Below are positions 1 through 8,497 of a stretch of 64,000 nucleotides of DNA, in pieces. Within the stretch, counting starts at the first letter, position 1, and the number at the start of each line of letters is the position of its first letter. Under the pieces are notes generated by a model, which saw only the letters and a list, made by a program, of their open reading frames with translations, did not search any database and had not been told where the DNA came from. A program made the position numbers and the translations under genes. This stretch comes from Alcanivorax jadensis T9 (GTDB lineage Bacteria > Pseudomonadota > Gammaproteobacteria > Pseudomonadales > Alcanivoracaceae), in NCBI RefSeq assembly GCF_000756655.1, contig NZ_ARXU01000005.1, positions 62,001-126,000 on the forward strand. The letters are read 5' to 3'.

Positions 1-106
1 CATGGTGCGCAATACCTCGGAGCGGGTGGTCCGCCTGATTACCGGCACCGCCAGACTGGCTAACCGCTGGCGCAATATGGACGAATTCAGTCGCTATGAC
101 TGGTAA
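1..106 (+). CDS. C-terminal end of an unidentified protein (partial)
   Basis: An open frame enters from the left edge and stops with TAA at 104-106. About 34 residues are visible, rich in Arg and Thr and ending in SRYDW. They are too few to identify a family. The stop lies 10 bases before the next gene's ATG, so the two are probably co-transcribed, and the protein is likely another member of the surface-polysaccharide locus (inference from position only). Confidence 0.55.
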   Translation, partial: MVRNTSERVVRLITGTARLANRWRNMDEFSRYDW

Positions 107-115
107 GGCGTGTTG

Positions 116-1291
116 ATGGGCAAGGGCAGGGCGGATATCGCCATTATCAACCGCAGTTTCTGGCCGATTTATCCGGTGATCGGTGAGGCGCTGTTGCGCT
201 TTGCGGAAGGTGCCGCAAGACAGTGCCGGGTCTGTGTGATCATGCAGGATCATGCCGACATTTGTGCCAAGTTGAAGGAGCATGACCGCGGCCAGGGAGT
301 AGAGTTTCATCCCGGCAAGGCCTGGTCCTCTTCAGGCAGCAGTATTCTCGCGCGGATTCTGGATGCGGTGTTCTTCATGGTGTGGGTGGGGCTGTGTTTG
401 CTGAAAACCCGGCCTCGGCATGTGTATGTGTCTACGGACCCCCCGGTGCTGGTGCCCTTCATCGTCATGCTTTATGCGCGTTTGTTCGGGGCGTCCTATA
501 CCTATCACCTGCAGGATATTCACCCCGAGGCCACCAATGTGGTGATGCCGGTGAATCGGGTGTTGTTCCGTATTTTGCGCTGGATGGATGGCGCGGTTAT
601 GCGTCGGGCCGCGCAATTGCTAACGCTGACCGAGGAGATGAAAGCGGAAATTCAGTCCCGTTCGGGGACCCGGGCTCCGATTCATCTACTGAGTAATCCG
701 GCGGTGTCTTTTGATGATGTGAACACCTCCCATACGAAAACGCCGGGCTTTTCCTTCTGCGGCAATGCGGGCCGGCTTCAGCGTATCCCGCTGGTGATCG
801 CTTCGATCGAACAGTATTTGCAGGGAGGAGGGACCTTGCCTTTTACCTTTGCCGGCGGGGGAGTGTTCAGTCCTGATCTGGAGGGGTTAGCTGCGCGCTT
901 CCCGGATCAGGTGACCTATCACGGTCTGGTGTCCCCGGCGGCGGCGGCCCAGTTGAATGCGGACTATCAGTGGGCCTTGCTGCCCATTGAAGATGAGGTG
1001 ACCCGTTTTGCTTTTCCCAGCAAGACGTCGTCCTATGTGTTTTCCGGTGCCCTGATTCTCGCCGTTTGTGGCGAGGCCACCAGCGTGGCCCAGTGGGTGC
1101 AGGATTATCGGCTGGGTTGTGTGGTAGCGCCAGATGCGGCTGCGCTGGCTGAGTTCTTCCGCCGCGTGGAGAACGCGGAGGTAGATGCCGCCGGGTTTGA
1201 TATGGACCGCACGGCGTTGAAAGCCGCGTTGGGTTTTAATGTTTTTGTGGAGCACCTGAACGAAAGGGTGCTGAGCCGGGTGGTGTCATGA
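116..1291 (+). CDS. Glycosyltransferase family 4 protein
   Basis: A protein of about 391 residues with the GT-B layout of family 4 glycosyltransferases. The N-terminal half has the acceptor-side pattern (IINRSFWPIYPVIGEAL, then a hydrophobic segment and YHLQDIHPEA). The C-terminal half carries the nucleotide-sugar side, including FAFPSKTSSYVFSG, which resembles the usual PSK...E region. Such enzymes move a sugar from a nucleotide donor to a lipid-linked glycan at the cytoplasmic face. I chose ATG 116 because AAGG sits 7 bases upstream; a GTG at 110 is the alternative. The stop overlaps the next gene's start in an ATGA junction, indicating translational coupling with the epimerase. The exact donor and acceptor cannot be read from the sequence. 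Confidence 0.85.
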   Translation: MGKGRADIAIINRSFWPIYPVIGEALLRFAEGAARQCRVCVIMQDHADICAKLKEHDRGQGVEFHPGKAWSSSGSSILARILDAVFFMVWVGLCLLKTRPRHVYVSTDPPVLVPFIVMLYARLFGASYTYHLQDIHPEATNVVMPVNRVLFRILRWMDGAVMRRAAQLLTLTEEMKAEIQSRSGTRAPIHLLSNPAVSFDDVNTSHTKTPGFSFCGNAGRLQRIPLVIASIEQYLQGGGTLPFTFAGGGVFSPDLEGLAARFPDQVTYHGLVSPAAAAQLNADYQWALLPIEDEVTRFAFPSKTSSYVFSGALILAVCGEATSVAQWVQDYRLGCVVAPDAAALAEFFRRVENAEVDAAGFDMDRTALKAALGFNVFVEHLNERVLSRVVS

Positions 1292-2235
1292 CATTGCGTG
1301 TGGCAATTACCGGTGCCAGCGGGTTTGTGGGCCAGGCCCTGGCTTCCCGCTTGATGGCAGAGGGATGCCAGGTCACCGGCGTTGTGCGGCGGGAGCTTGA
1401 TGCACCGTTTGCGCAGTGTGTGGTGTCCGGACTGGATGACCCGTGCCTGGAGCCGCTGCTGGCGGAGTGCGATGTGTTGGTCCATGCCGCGGCTCGTGCC
1501 CACGTCATGGACGAGGACGCCGCAGATCCGCTGGCGGCCTACCGGGCAGTGAATGTGGATGGCTCCCTGGCGATTGCCCGCCGGGCGGCGGCGCAGGGTG
1601 TGCGTCGCTTTGTCTTTATCAGTTCCATCAAGGTGAACGGTGAAGCCACGCCGCTGGGCCAGCCATTCCGTCACGATGCGAAACCGGCCCCGGAAGATGC
1701 CTACGGGATCTCCAAGCTGGAGGCTGAGCAGGGGCTCACCCAACTGGCCTCCGATACGGGCATGGAATTGGTGATCATCCGTCCTCCTCTGGTCTATGGT
1801 CCCGGCGTGAAGGGCAATTTTGCCGGCATGCTCAAGGTGGTAAGCAAGGGCTTGCCGCTGCCTCTGGGGCGGGTGGATAACCGCCGTTCCCTGGTGGGTC
1901 TGGATAATCTGGTGGACTTGATCAGGGTGTGCCTGGATCATCCCGCCGCCACCGGGCAGGTCTTTCTGGTCAGTGATGGTGAGGACCTGTCCACGGCGGA
2001 TCTGTTGCGCCGGGCCGGGCAGGCCCTGGACAAACCGGCCCGCCTGTTGCCGGTGCCCATCGGGTTGTTGCGCCTGGGGGCGACCCTGTTGGGCAAGAAG
2101 GCGGTGGCCGACCGGCTACTTGGGTCGTTGCAGGTGGCGCTGGTGCCGACCTGTGAAAGACTCGGCTGGCAGCCGCCCATTACCGTGGATGAGGGGCTGC
2201 AGCGTTGCTGTGCGCCCACGAAGAGAGGGGAGTAG
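1288..2235 (+). CDS. NAD-dependent sugar epimerase/dehydratase (extended SDR)
   Basis: A 315-residue extended short-chain dehydrogenase. The Rossmann motif GASGFVGQAL is at the N-terminus, and the catalytic pair is visible as a Ser stretch (FVFISSIKVNG) followed by YGISK. The family converts nucleotide sugars, by 4-epimerisation, dehydration or 4-keto reduction. In O-antigen loci of pseudomonads a protein of this type (WbpV/WbpK group) sits just before the initiating sugar transferase, as it does here. The gene overlaps the upstream glycosyltransferase by 4 bases and is followed after one base by the sugar transferase, so the three form one operon. The substrate is not determined; a UDP-N-acetyl sugar is likely because of the neighbours. 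Confidence 0.85.
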   Translation: MTLRVAITGASGFVGQALASRLMAEGCQVTGVVRRELDAPFAQCVVSGLDDPCLEPLLAECDVLVHAAARAHVMDEDAADPLAAYRAVNVDGSLAIARRAAAQGVRRFVFISSIKVNGEATPLGQPFRHDAKPAPEDAYGISKLEAEQGLTQLASDTGMELVIIRPPLVYGPGVKGNFAGMLKVVSKGLPLPLGRVDNRRSLVGLDNLVDLIRVCLDHPAATGQVFLVSDGEDLSTADLLRRAGQALDKPARLLPVPIGLLRLGATLLGKKAVADRLLGSLQVALVPTCERLGWQPPITVDEGLQRCCAPTKRGE

Positions 2236-2236
2236 C

Positions 2237-2794
2237 GTGGTGATCAGACTTCTGGATCTCGTGTTTTCGCTGGTCGGGCTGGTGCTGGGGTTTCCGGTGT
2301 TTCTGGTCCTGCTGGTGTTGGGGTATTTCGATACCGGTTCCCCGCTGTTTCGTCAGGAACGGGTGGGCCGTCATCAGAAGCCGTTTACCCTGGTGAAGTT
2401 CCGTACCATGCGCCCGGATACCGCATCGGTGGCCTCTCATCTGGCGGATGCGTCGGCCATTACCTCGTTGGGCCATTTCATGCGCAAGACCAAGCTGGAT
2501 GAGTTGCCCCAGCTGTGGAATGTGCTCAAGGGCGAGATGAGTCTGGTGGGGCCCCGGCCCGGGCTGTTCAATCAGGAAGAGTTGACAGCGGAGCGAAGCC
2601 GCCTGAATGTCTATGCGGCCAGGCCGGGGATTACCGGGCTGGCCCAGGTGACTGGTATTGATATGTCCACCCCGAAATTGCTGGCCGAAACTGACCGGAA
2701 GATGCTGGATAGCCTGACGGTGGTGGCTTATTTCAAGTACATTGTCATGACCGTGACTGGGTCGGGCAGCGGTGACGCGGCCAAGAAATCCTAA
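2237..2794 (+). CDS. Polyprenyl-phosphate sugar-1-phosphate transferase (PglC-type)
   Basis: A protein of about 185 residues of the bacterial sugar transferase family (PF02397). It starts with one hydrophobic segment that would form the re-entrant membrane helix. This is followed by the family motifs [22 protein letters not shown], then [25 protein letters not shown] with the catalytic Asp-Glu pair. It is the short, monotopic form, without the extra membrane helices of WcaJ or WbaP. The reaction transfers a sugar phosphate from a UDP-sugar onto undecaprenyl phosphate and starts repeat-unit assembly. The frame is open further upstream to 1973, but that part overlaps the epimerase gene; GTG 2237 gives the normal family N-terminus. 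Confidence 0.9.
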   Translation: MVIRLLDLVFSLVGLVLGFPVFLVLLVLGYFDTGSPLFRQERVGRHQKPFTLVKFRTMRPDTASVASHLADASAITSLGHFMRKTKLDELPQLWNVLKGEMSLVGPRPGLFNQEELTAERSRLNVYAARPGITGLAQVTGIDMSTPKLLAETDRKMLDSLTVVAYFKYIVMTVTGSGSGDAAKKS

Positions 2795-2915
2795 GGCATC
2801 GTTCGGGGATTATGCAGGCTGGCAATGTGGCGGATGCGCTATAACCCCGGCAGGTTGGGTGGGTCGACGTCTTTGGCGGTGACCGGCTCAGGACAACACT
2901 GAAAACAGGACACTG

Positions 2916-4856
2916 ATGTCGAGAAAGCTGCTTTATCCCTCTGCTCACAGGCTTGTCACTCTCTCTCGTTTTGCTAAACGTTGCATAATGATCGGGATGG
3001 ACATCCTGGCCATGCCAGTGCTGGTATGGGGGGCCTATGCCCTGAGGTATAGCGACTTTGCACCGCCGATCAAGGATCCATGGATTCTGCTGGCGGCGCC
3101 TGCCATTACCATTCCAATTCTGTTTGTCTCCGGATTCTACAAGTCCGTTGTCCGTTATTTAGGGGCGGAAGTGGCCTGGTCGGTGCTCTATGCCATTGGT
3201 GCCAGCATGTTGGCCTTGGCAGCCACCTCCTACATGGCTCAGGCCATCGAGGTGCCGCGGTCGGTATTTGTGATTTGGGGCGCGTTGGCGCTGCTGTATC
3301 TGGCCGGCAGTCGTTTCCTGGTGCGCCGTTTCCTGCTAAGCGTGCTGGGCAGTGCCTATGATCGCCAGCCTGTGGCGATTTTCGGCGCCGGTGATGCCGG
3401 GGCCCAGCTGGTTGCCGGGCTGCGTTCCAGTGCGGAATTTTTCCCTGCGCTGGTGGTAGACGACTCTCCCAGCAAGCAGGGTGCACTGATTGCCGGGGTG
3501 CCGGTGGTGGACCGGGCGGGCCTGGAGAAGGCGGCGCGACGGGAGCGTGTCTCGGCGGTGTTGCTGGCGGTTCCTTCCGTGAGTCGGGCGCGCAAGATGG
3601 AAATTGTCCGCTGGCTGGAAACCCTCAACGTTCGAGTGCAGACCGTGCCCACCTTCAACGACATGGCCAGTGGCCGGGCGCGGCTGGAGGAGTTGCGGGA
3701 TGTTGCCATAGAGGACCTGCTGGGTCGGGATCCAGTCCCGCCACAGCAGGATATTTTGCATCGTTGTATCAGTGGCAAACAGGTGCTGGTAACGGGTGCT
3801 GGCGGTTCCATCGGCAGTGAGCTGTGTCGCCAGATTATGGCGCTGGAGCCCACCCGGCTGGTGTTGTTCGAGCAGAGCGAATTCAGCCTCTACGCGATTG
3901 AGCGGGAGTTGAAGGATGCTGCAGAGACCGAAGAGCTCCCGGTCCAGGTGGTGGCGGAGCTGGGCTCGGTCGTCAATCGCGATCACATTGAGCGTCTTTG
4001 TCGTCACTATGGCATCGATACGGTGTATCACGCTGCTGCCTACAAGCATGTGCCCATTGTGGAAGAAAATCCGGTGGCAGGGGTCAGGAACAATATCCTG
4101 GGGACGCTGGCAACGGCCCAGGGGGCTGAGGCCGCCGGGGTGCAGCATTTTATTCTGGTCTCCACAGACAAGGCAGTTCGCCCCACTAATATCATGGGAG
4201 CGACCAAGCGCTTCGCCGAATTGGTGCTCCAAGGCATGGCGGAGAAAAGCGAAAAGACCATCTTCACCATGGTGCGATTCGGCAATGTGCTGGGCTCTTC
4301 CGGTTCCGTGGTGCCGCTGTTCCGTGAGCAGATCCTAAAGGGTGGGCCGGTGACGGTGACCCACCCGGATGTGATCCGCTATTTCATGACAATTCCCGAA
4401 GCCTCCCAGCTGGTGATCCAGGCCGGCGCCATGGGCAAAGGCGGTGAAGTGTTCGTGCTGGACATGGGAGAGCCGGTGCGAATTCTTGATCTGGCCACCA
4501 CCATGATCCATCTGATGGGACTCACCGTGCAGGATGACGGCAATCCCGATGGGGATATTGCCATTGCCTTTACCGGACTGCGCCCCGGCGAAAAGCTCTA
4601 TGAAGAGCTGCTGATTGGCGAGTGCAGTGTCCATACGGAACACGAGATGATCATGCAGGCGTCTGAGGAATCCCTGGATTGGGACGAACTCCAGCAGGCG
4701 CTGACCCGTTTCCGAGAGGCGTTGGATGCCTGGGACGGGGATCTGATTCAGGAGCTGCTGTGCCTGTATGTCTCGGGGTTCCAGCCAGGCACTAGTGGTG
4801 ACAAGGCACCGGAAACTCTGCAGACCCGGGTGTTACCCGGTATGGAGAAGAGCTAG
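2916..4856 (+). CDS. WbpM/CapD-type UDP-N-acetylglucosamine 4,6-dehydratase
   Basis: A 646-residue polysaccharide biosynthesis protein of the long FlaA1/CapD form. The N-terminal third has four hydrophobic helices. A first Rossmann-like domain follows (AIFGAGDAGAQL), then the catalytic SDR domain with VTGAGGSIGSELCRQI. The active site shows VSTDKAV and MGATKR: the usual Tyr of YxxxK is replaced by Met, the Ser-Met-Lys arrangement known for WbpM. YKHVPIVEENP is also conserved. The enzyme makes UDP-4-keto-6-deoxy sugars, precursors of QuiNAc, FucNAc or bacillosamine. Start ATG 2916 has AGGA 6 bases upstream. A 121-base gap separates it from the sugar transferase, so it may have its own promoter. 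Confidence 0.92.
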   Translation: MSRKLLYPSAHRLVTLSRFAKRCIMIGMDILAMPVLVWGAYALRYSDFAPPIKDPWILLAAPAITIPILFVSGFYKSVVRYLGAEVAWSVLYAIGASMLALAATSYMAQAIEVPRSVFVIWGALALLYLAGSRFLVRRFLLSVLGSAYDRQPVAIFGAGDAGAQLVAGLRSSAEFFPALVVDDSPSKQGALIAGVPVVDRAGLEKAARRERVSAVLLAVPSVSRARKMEIVRWLETLNVRVQTVPTFNDMASGRARLEELRDVAIEDLLGRDPVPPQQDILHRCISGKQVLVTGAGGSIGSELCRQIMALEPTRLVLFEQSEFSLYAIERELKDAAETEELPVQVVAELGSVVNRDHIERLCRHYGIDTVYHAAAYKHVPIVEENPVAGVRNNILGTLATAQGAEAAGVQHFILVSTDKAVRPTNIMGATKRFAELVLQGMAEKSEKTIFTMVRFGNVLGSSGSVVPLFREQILKGGPVTVTHPDVIRYFMTIPEASQLVIQAGAMGKGGEVFVLDMGEPVRILDLATTMIHLMGLTVQDDGNPDGDIAIAFTGLRPGEKLYEELLIGECSVHTEHEMIMQASEESLDWDELQQALTRFREALDAWDGDLIQELLCLYVSGFQPGTSGDKAPETLQTRVLPGMEKS

Positions 4857-5029
4857 TTGCCATCAATAATGTTATTCCATGTTTTGCGTAATCGGCTTCT
4901 CTAGCGCGTCTTGCTACCTGGGTGCTGCTGTCTTCATGCAGATCAGTAGCGAATACGCGATAATGCTGGCCAGGCTTACATGAAGCTGTGGTTCGTCAAT
5001 TTCACACCTGCAAAGAGAGGACGAGGGTT

Positions 5030-6043
5030 TTGAAACATATTCTTGTCACGGGCGGTGCCGGCTATATCGGTTCCCATACCACCTTGTTGCTCCTGGAAGC
5101 GGGCTATGAGGTGTTGGTCCTCGATAACTTCAGTAACAGCAGCCGCGAATCGCTGCGTCGTGTCGAGGCGCTCACCGGTCGCAGCGTCACGTTGATTGAA
5201 GGGGATATTCGCGATGCCGCTTTGCTGGATCGGTTATTTGCCGAGTATCCGGTGAACGCGGTGATCCACTTTGCCGGCCTGAAAGCGGTGGGCGAGTCAG
5301 TGGCGCAGCCGTTGCGGTATTACGACTGTAATGTGTCGGGCAGCCTTTGTTTGCTGGAGGCAATGGACCGCGCCGGGGTGAAGACTCTGGTGTTCAGTTC
5401 TTCGGCTACGGTGTACGGAGATCCGGCCTCGGTGCCGATCCGTGAGGATTTTCCCCTATCTGCGACCAACCCCTACGGTGCCACCAAGCTGCACATCGAG
5501 GATATGCTGCGTGATCTTCACCGGTCCGATGAGAGTTGGAACCTCGCTATCCTGCGCTATTTCAACCCGGTTGGTGCCCATGGCAGCGGGCGAATTGGCG
5601 AAGACCCCAGCGGCATGCCCAGCAACCTGATGCCCTTTATCGCCCAAGTGGCCGTAGGCAAGCGCGACAAACTCAGTATCTTCGGCGGTGATTATCCGAC
5701 GCCAGACGGCACCGGGGTACGGGACTATATTCACGTGATGGATTTGGCAGAGGGGCACCTGAAAGCGCTGGAGCATCTGGCGGCTAAGGGGGGCTTGATG
5801 ACCACCAATCTGGGTACGGGCCGGGGCTACAGCGTTTTGGAAATGGTGAAGGCATTCGCTTCGGTTTCCGGTCGTGAGGTGCACTATGAGGTGGTCGAGC
5901 GACGTCCCGGTGATGTGGCAAGTTGTTATGCTGACCCCTCACATGCCCTTCAATTAATAGGATGGCAAGCCCGTCGAGGCATTGAAGAGATGTGTGAAGA
6001 TCATTGGCGCTGGCAGGAACAGAACCCTGAAGGTTATGTGTGA
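5030..6043 (+). CDS. galE: UDP-glucose 4-epimerase GalE
   Basis: A 337-residue protein, the typical GalE length. It begins with the glycine-rich NAD motif ([14 protein letters not shown]), has SSSATVYG and YGATK as the catalytic Ser and Tyr-Lys, and [12 protein letters not shown] and [14 protein letters not shown] further on, all hallmarks of GalE. It interconverts UDP-glucose and UDP-galactose (and possibly the N-acetyl forms) in the cytoplasm. The open frame reaches back to GTG 4988, but the family start is TTG 5030, preceded by a purine-rich GAGAGGACGAGGG. Its position after the WbpM-type gene suggests that it feeds activated hexoses to the same surface glycan. A gap of 173 bases upstream may hold a promoter; no clear boxes are visible. 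Confidence 0.93.
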   Translation: MKHILVTGGAGYIGSHTTLLLLEAGYEVLVLDNFSNSSRESLRRVEALTGRSVTLIEGDIRDAALLDRLFAEYPVNAVIHFAGLKAVGESVAQPLRYYDCNVSGSLCLLEAMDRAGVKTLVFSSSATVYGDPASVPIREDFPLSATNPYGATKLHIEDMLRDLHRSDESWNLAILRYFNPVGAHGSGRIGEDPSGMPSNLMPFIAQVAVGKRDKLSIFGGDYPTPDGTGVRDYIHVMDLAEGHLKALEHLAAKGGLMTTNLGTGRGYSVLEMVKAFASVSGREVHYEVVERRPGDVASCYADPSHALQLIGWQARRGIEEMCEDHWRWQEQNPEGYV

Positions 6044-6151
6044 TGGCCTCTTATTGTTGGCTGGGACCGTGTTGCGAGACCTTCAGTTGTTAAAAAACCG
6101 TCCTACATTTTTTGCCCGGGGGGCATCGGGAATTAATTTTTGGGGTGCAAA

Positions 6152-6967
6152 GTGATTATCAAGGGTCGCCTGTATCATAAGGTCAGTTTCGCCTATTTTT
6201 GCGTGCACTCCATAGTGCGGTTTTATAACGCTATTCCGTCCTTGTTTTACACGCCGGTTGTTAATGAGGTGTCATTTTTCTTTGTCGTCGGTTGTGGTCA
6301 TAGTGGTACCACGTTGATGGCGGCAAAGCTGGGCAATCATCCGGATGTGATGGGGCTTGGACGCGAAACCGGGGTCATGCTCCCGGGGAAGTATTCCCTG
6401 TTCGGGATGAGTGCCGTGGCCAATGAATGGCAGTATTTTGCAGAGTCACTGGGCTGCCAGTGTGTCCTGGAAAAGACCCCCAAGCATATTCACAGCTATG
6501 ACGCAGTTCAAAAAGTGGTGCCCAATAACCGTTTTGTGGTCATGTTAAGGAACCCCCTGGACAATATAGCTTCCCTGCACAAGCGGTTTAACGACCTTGA
6601 TTACGCGGTCACCCGCTGGATGATGGACAACGAAGAGGCCTTGCGAATCAATGCGCACGAAAATGTCATGCTGGTCCGCTATGAGGAATTAACGCGCACA
6701 CCTGCCGAGGTTCTGCGCGAGGTCTCCGGTTTTCTGGGTATTGAATACAGTGATGGCATGCTTGAGGGCAGAGGTTCTATCTATGACCACGTACGACAGC
6801 CAGAAAATATGAAGGTCAGGCAGGAGCAGGTGGCTCAGCCGATTAGGCCCAATGATGGAGGCTGGAAAAAGGTTTTCAGCCGGGAGGAGGCTCGAAAAAT
6901 TTTGCAGCGATTGGGAACGCTTCCCGAACAGCTTGGCTATGAGTCGGAAGAATTGCTAGGAGTTTAA
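6152..6967 (+). CDS. PAPS-dependent sulfotransferase family protein
   Basis: A protein of about 271 residues with a sulfotransferase fold. GCGHSGTTLMAAKL is the 5'-phosphosulfate loop (the RSGTT-type motif of family 3 sulfotransferases), and VVMLRNPLDNIASLHKRF is the 3'-phosphate-binding motif with conserved Arg and Ser. It probably adds sulfate to a glycan or other surface molecule; the acceptor is unknown. The start is uncertain: GTG 6152 has GGGG 6 bases upstream, while TTG 6140 extends the protein by four residues. The coding sequence uses more A/T-ending codons than its neighbours, which suggests recent acquisition. It lies between galE and a convergent glycosyltransferase, at the edge of the polysaccharide locus. 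Confidence 0.8.
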   Translation: MIIKGRLYHKVSFAYFCVHSIVRFYNAIPSLFYTPVVNEVSFFFVVGCGHSGTTLMAAKLGNHPDVMGLGRETGVMLPGKYSLFGMSAVANEWQYFAESLGCQCVLEKTPKHIHSYDAVQKVVPNNRFVVMLRNPLDNIASLHKRFNDLDYAVTRWMMDNEEALRINAHENVMLVRYEELTRTPAEVLREVSGFLGIEYSDGMLEGRGSIYDHVRQPENMKVRQEQVAQPIRPNDGGWKKVFSREEARKILQRLGTLPEQLGYESEELLGV

Positions 6968-7014
6968 TATCAAGAGGCTGCTTGCCTAGACCTGTTCTCT
7001 TTTTTGTTCGCTCA

Positions 7015-7893
7015 CTAGCGTCGTTCTTTCTCTCCGGTTGCTAGGATTTTAAAAGTGATCTTTATTTCCAGCAGCCATAGTGCACCGAGCATCCACAGTG
7101 TTGTCCACTTCTGTGGCAGGTTGGTTTTATGGGTCGTTGCTGCATACCAGGCACGAGAAATTGGCGGGACAAGCGTTTTGATGATGTAAGACCTTTTCTG
7201 CTTTCCTGTGCCGCAAAGCAGTTGCCCTCCCTTTACCCGTTTCATCTTGCACGTCAGAGCGTCCCAGCTGTCCCTGGCAGGATGATTGACGTTTGCCTCA
7301 GGGATGTAGACCAGCGGAATGCCTGCTTTTTTGCTTCTCAAGCAGAAATCCATGTCACCCCCGGAATAACGTTTTTCATCAAAGTTGCCCACGCGATCAA
7401 AGGCCAATCTGGGAATTGACAGATTCGCTGTGACGGCAAATCCACGCTGTGTATAGCGATCCTGTGGCAGCCCCATGGCGATGTCGTAGACTTCTACGGG
7501 ATTTAGTTTTCCAGGCAAGAATTTTTTAACGGTAACGCCGCCAGCAATCAGGGCAGGCGATGATTGGCGTTGGTAGGTACTCCAGATCCGTTCCAGCCAT
7601 TGCGGATCAGGTTGGCAGTCTGCGTCTGTGAAGACCAGTAATTCGCCTTTGGCATGTTTAAGCGCCTTGTTCCTGGCGGCATAGGAGCCCGGCGTATCGC
7701 ATTCAAGCAGAGTTATGAAGCTCGGCAGACTGTCCTCTGAAGGCACGACGTCAGAACCGTTATCGACGATAAAGCACTCCCAGTGGCTCTTGGATTGGGT
7801 CTGCTGGTCCAGTGCCTTGAAGAGCCCCTCTGTCAGTTCCCAATGCTGAAAGATTGGAATGATGACGGAGATTTTCGGAGTGGTTGCATCCAT
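7015..7893 (-). CDS. Glycosyltransferase family 2 protein
   Basis: A protein of about 292 residues with a GT-A fold. It opens with KISVIIPIFQHWELTEGLF, has FIVDNGSD and LLVFTDADCQPD (the DxD metal and nucleotide site), and GGDMDFCLRSKKAG, the usual GxDxDFxxR acceptor-side motif. A hydrophobic segment near the C-terminus (TLWMLGALWLLEIK) may anchor it to the membrane. It would transfer a sugar from a UDP- or GDP-donor. The start is not certain: ATG 7893 leaves seven residues before the first strand; ATG 7914 is further upstream; neither has a strong ribosome site. It is convergent with the sulfotransferase gene (47-base gap) and lies on the far side from tRNA-Asn, with moderate GC like the sulfotransferase gene. 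Confidence 0.82.
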   Translation of the reverse strand: MDATTPKISVIIPIFQHWELTEGLFKALDQQTQSKSHWECFIVDNGSDVVPSEDSLPSFITLLECDTPGSYAARNKALKHAKGELLVFTDADCQPDPQWLERIWSTYQRQSSPALIAGGVTVKKFLPGKLNPVEVYDIAMGLPQDRYTQRGFAVTANLSIPRLAFDRVGNFDEKRYSGGDMDFCLRSKKAGIPLVYIPEANVNHPARDSWDALTCKMKRVKGGQLLCGTGKQKRSYIIKTLVPPISRAWYAATTHKTNLPQKWTTLWMLGALWLLEIKITFKILATGEKERR

Positions 7894-8097
7894 ACAGGTT
7901 TTCTTGTCCAGCATGTGGGGCTGGTGAGACGGTTCAGTATTGAGTCGTCGGCAGCCAGGAGAAGTCAGGATAGTTTAGCAGGGGCGAAATTGGCCTTCAC
8001 CTGTTCTTCAGGGATAAATCCTCCTCTCCTTTGAAGTCGGAGACGACCTAACATGGATTCAGGTGACAAGGCGGCTGGTGGCGAGGCACTTTGGTAA

Positions 8098-8353
8098 GGC
8101 CGCCTGCTGGGCTCGAACTAGGCGAATTCAATTGAATTTGCCAATGATTAACTGTTGACCGCAGGGCAACCAATCATTGAACAAAGAAAAAGCCCGGAAT
8201 CTTGCGATGCCGAGCTTCTCTTGTTTGGCTCCGCCTGCTGGGCTCGAACTAGGCGGATTCAACTGAATTTGCCAATGATTAACTGTCGACCGCAGGGCGA
8301 CCAATCATTGGGCAAAGAAAAAGGGCCTACCCGATGGGTAGGCCCTTTCTATT
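8098..8353 (-). repeat. Two tandem tRNA-Asn-derived units downstream of tRNA-Asn
   Basis: On the plus strand CGCCTGCTGGGCTCGAAC occurs at 8101, 8232-8233 and in the true tRNA-Asn at 8360, with a period of about 131 then 128 bases. Read on the minus strand, each extra unit has an acceptor-stem pair (CCGCCT with AGGCGG) around the T-loop sequence and, in the nearer copy, the GCCA tail. The D-arm and the tRNA body are absent. A piece like the anticodon arm (AGTTAATCATTGG) lies 5' of this and forms a hairpin with CCAATGATT. The two units are about 90% alike over some 90 bases. They may be decayed tandem tRNA genes, or scars of integration at the tRNA 3' end. Confidence 0.75.
8319..8349 (-). terminator. 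Rho-independent terminator of tRNA-Asn
   Basis: A 12-base GC-rich stem (AAGGGCCTACCC pairing with GGGTAGGCCCTT) is followed, on the minus strand, by a run of T residues. It lies 5 bases beyond the tRNA-Asn CCA end. A decayed version of the same hairpin sits at about 8190-8212, after the first tRNA-derived unit. Confidence 0.85.
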
Positions 8354-8429
8354 TGGCTCCGCCTGCTGGGCTCGAACCAGCGACCCAATGATTAACAGTC
8401 ATTTGCTCTACCAACTGAGCTAAGGCGGA
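8354..8429 (-). tRNA. tRNA-Asn (GTT)
   Basis: A 76-base cloverleaf including an encoded CCA. The acceptor stem is TCCGCCT with AGGCGGA. The D-arm is AGCTCAGTTGGTAGAGC, the anticodon arm ATGACTGTTAATCAT with anticodon GTT, and the T-arm GCTGGTTCGAGCCCAGC. It charges asparagine. It has its own promoter and terminator, so it is a single-gene transcription unit. Confidence 0.97.
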
Positions 8430-8445
8430 ATGTCTTGAGGCGCGT

Positions 8446-8474
8446 ATATTAGTGACGCCTTCCGGGGTCGTCAA
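8446..8474 (-). promoter_or_regulatory. Sigma-70 promoter of tRNA-Asn
   Basis: On the minus strand TTGACG (8469-8474) and TAATAT (8446-8451) are separated by 17 bases, followed by a GC-rich stretch before the tRNA, as in stringently controlled stable-RNA promoters. The -35 box lies inside the loop of an inverted repeat (CCGGGG...CCCCGG, 8462-8482) that may also terminate the upstream aminotransferase transcript. Confidence 0.8.
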
Positions 8475-8497
8475 CACCCCGGAGGCGCGTTTGTTGC

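Noticed and set aside
8155-8391. Plus-strand frame of 78 residues ending PAGLEPATQ
   Set aside because: It is the reverse of the tRNA-Asn and its derived repeats; this ending is a common false translation of a tRNA gene.
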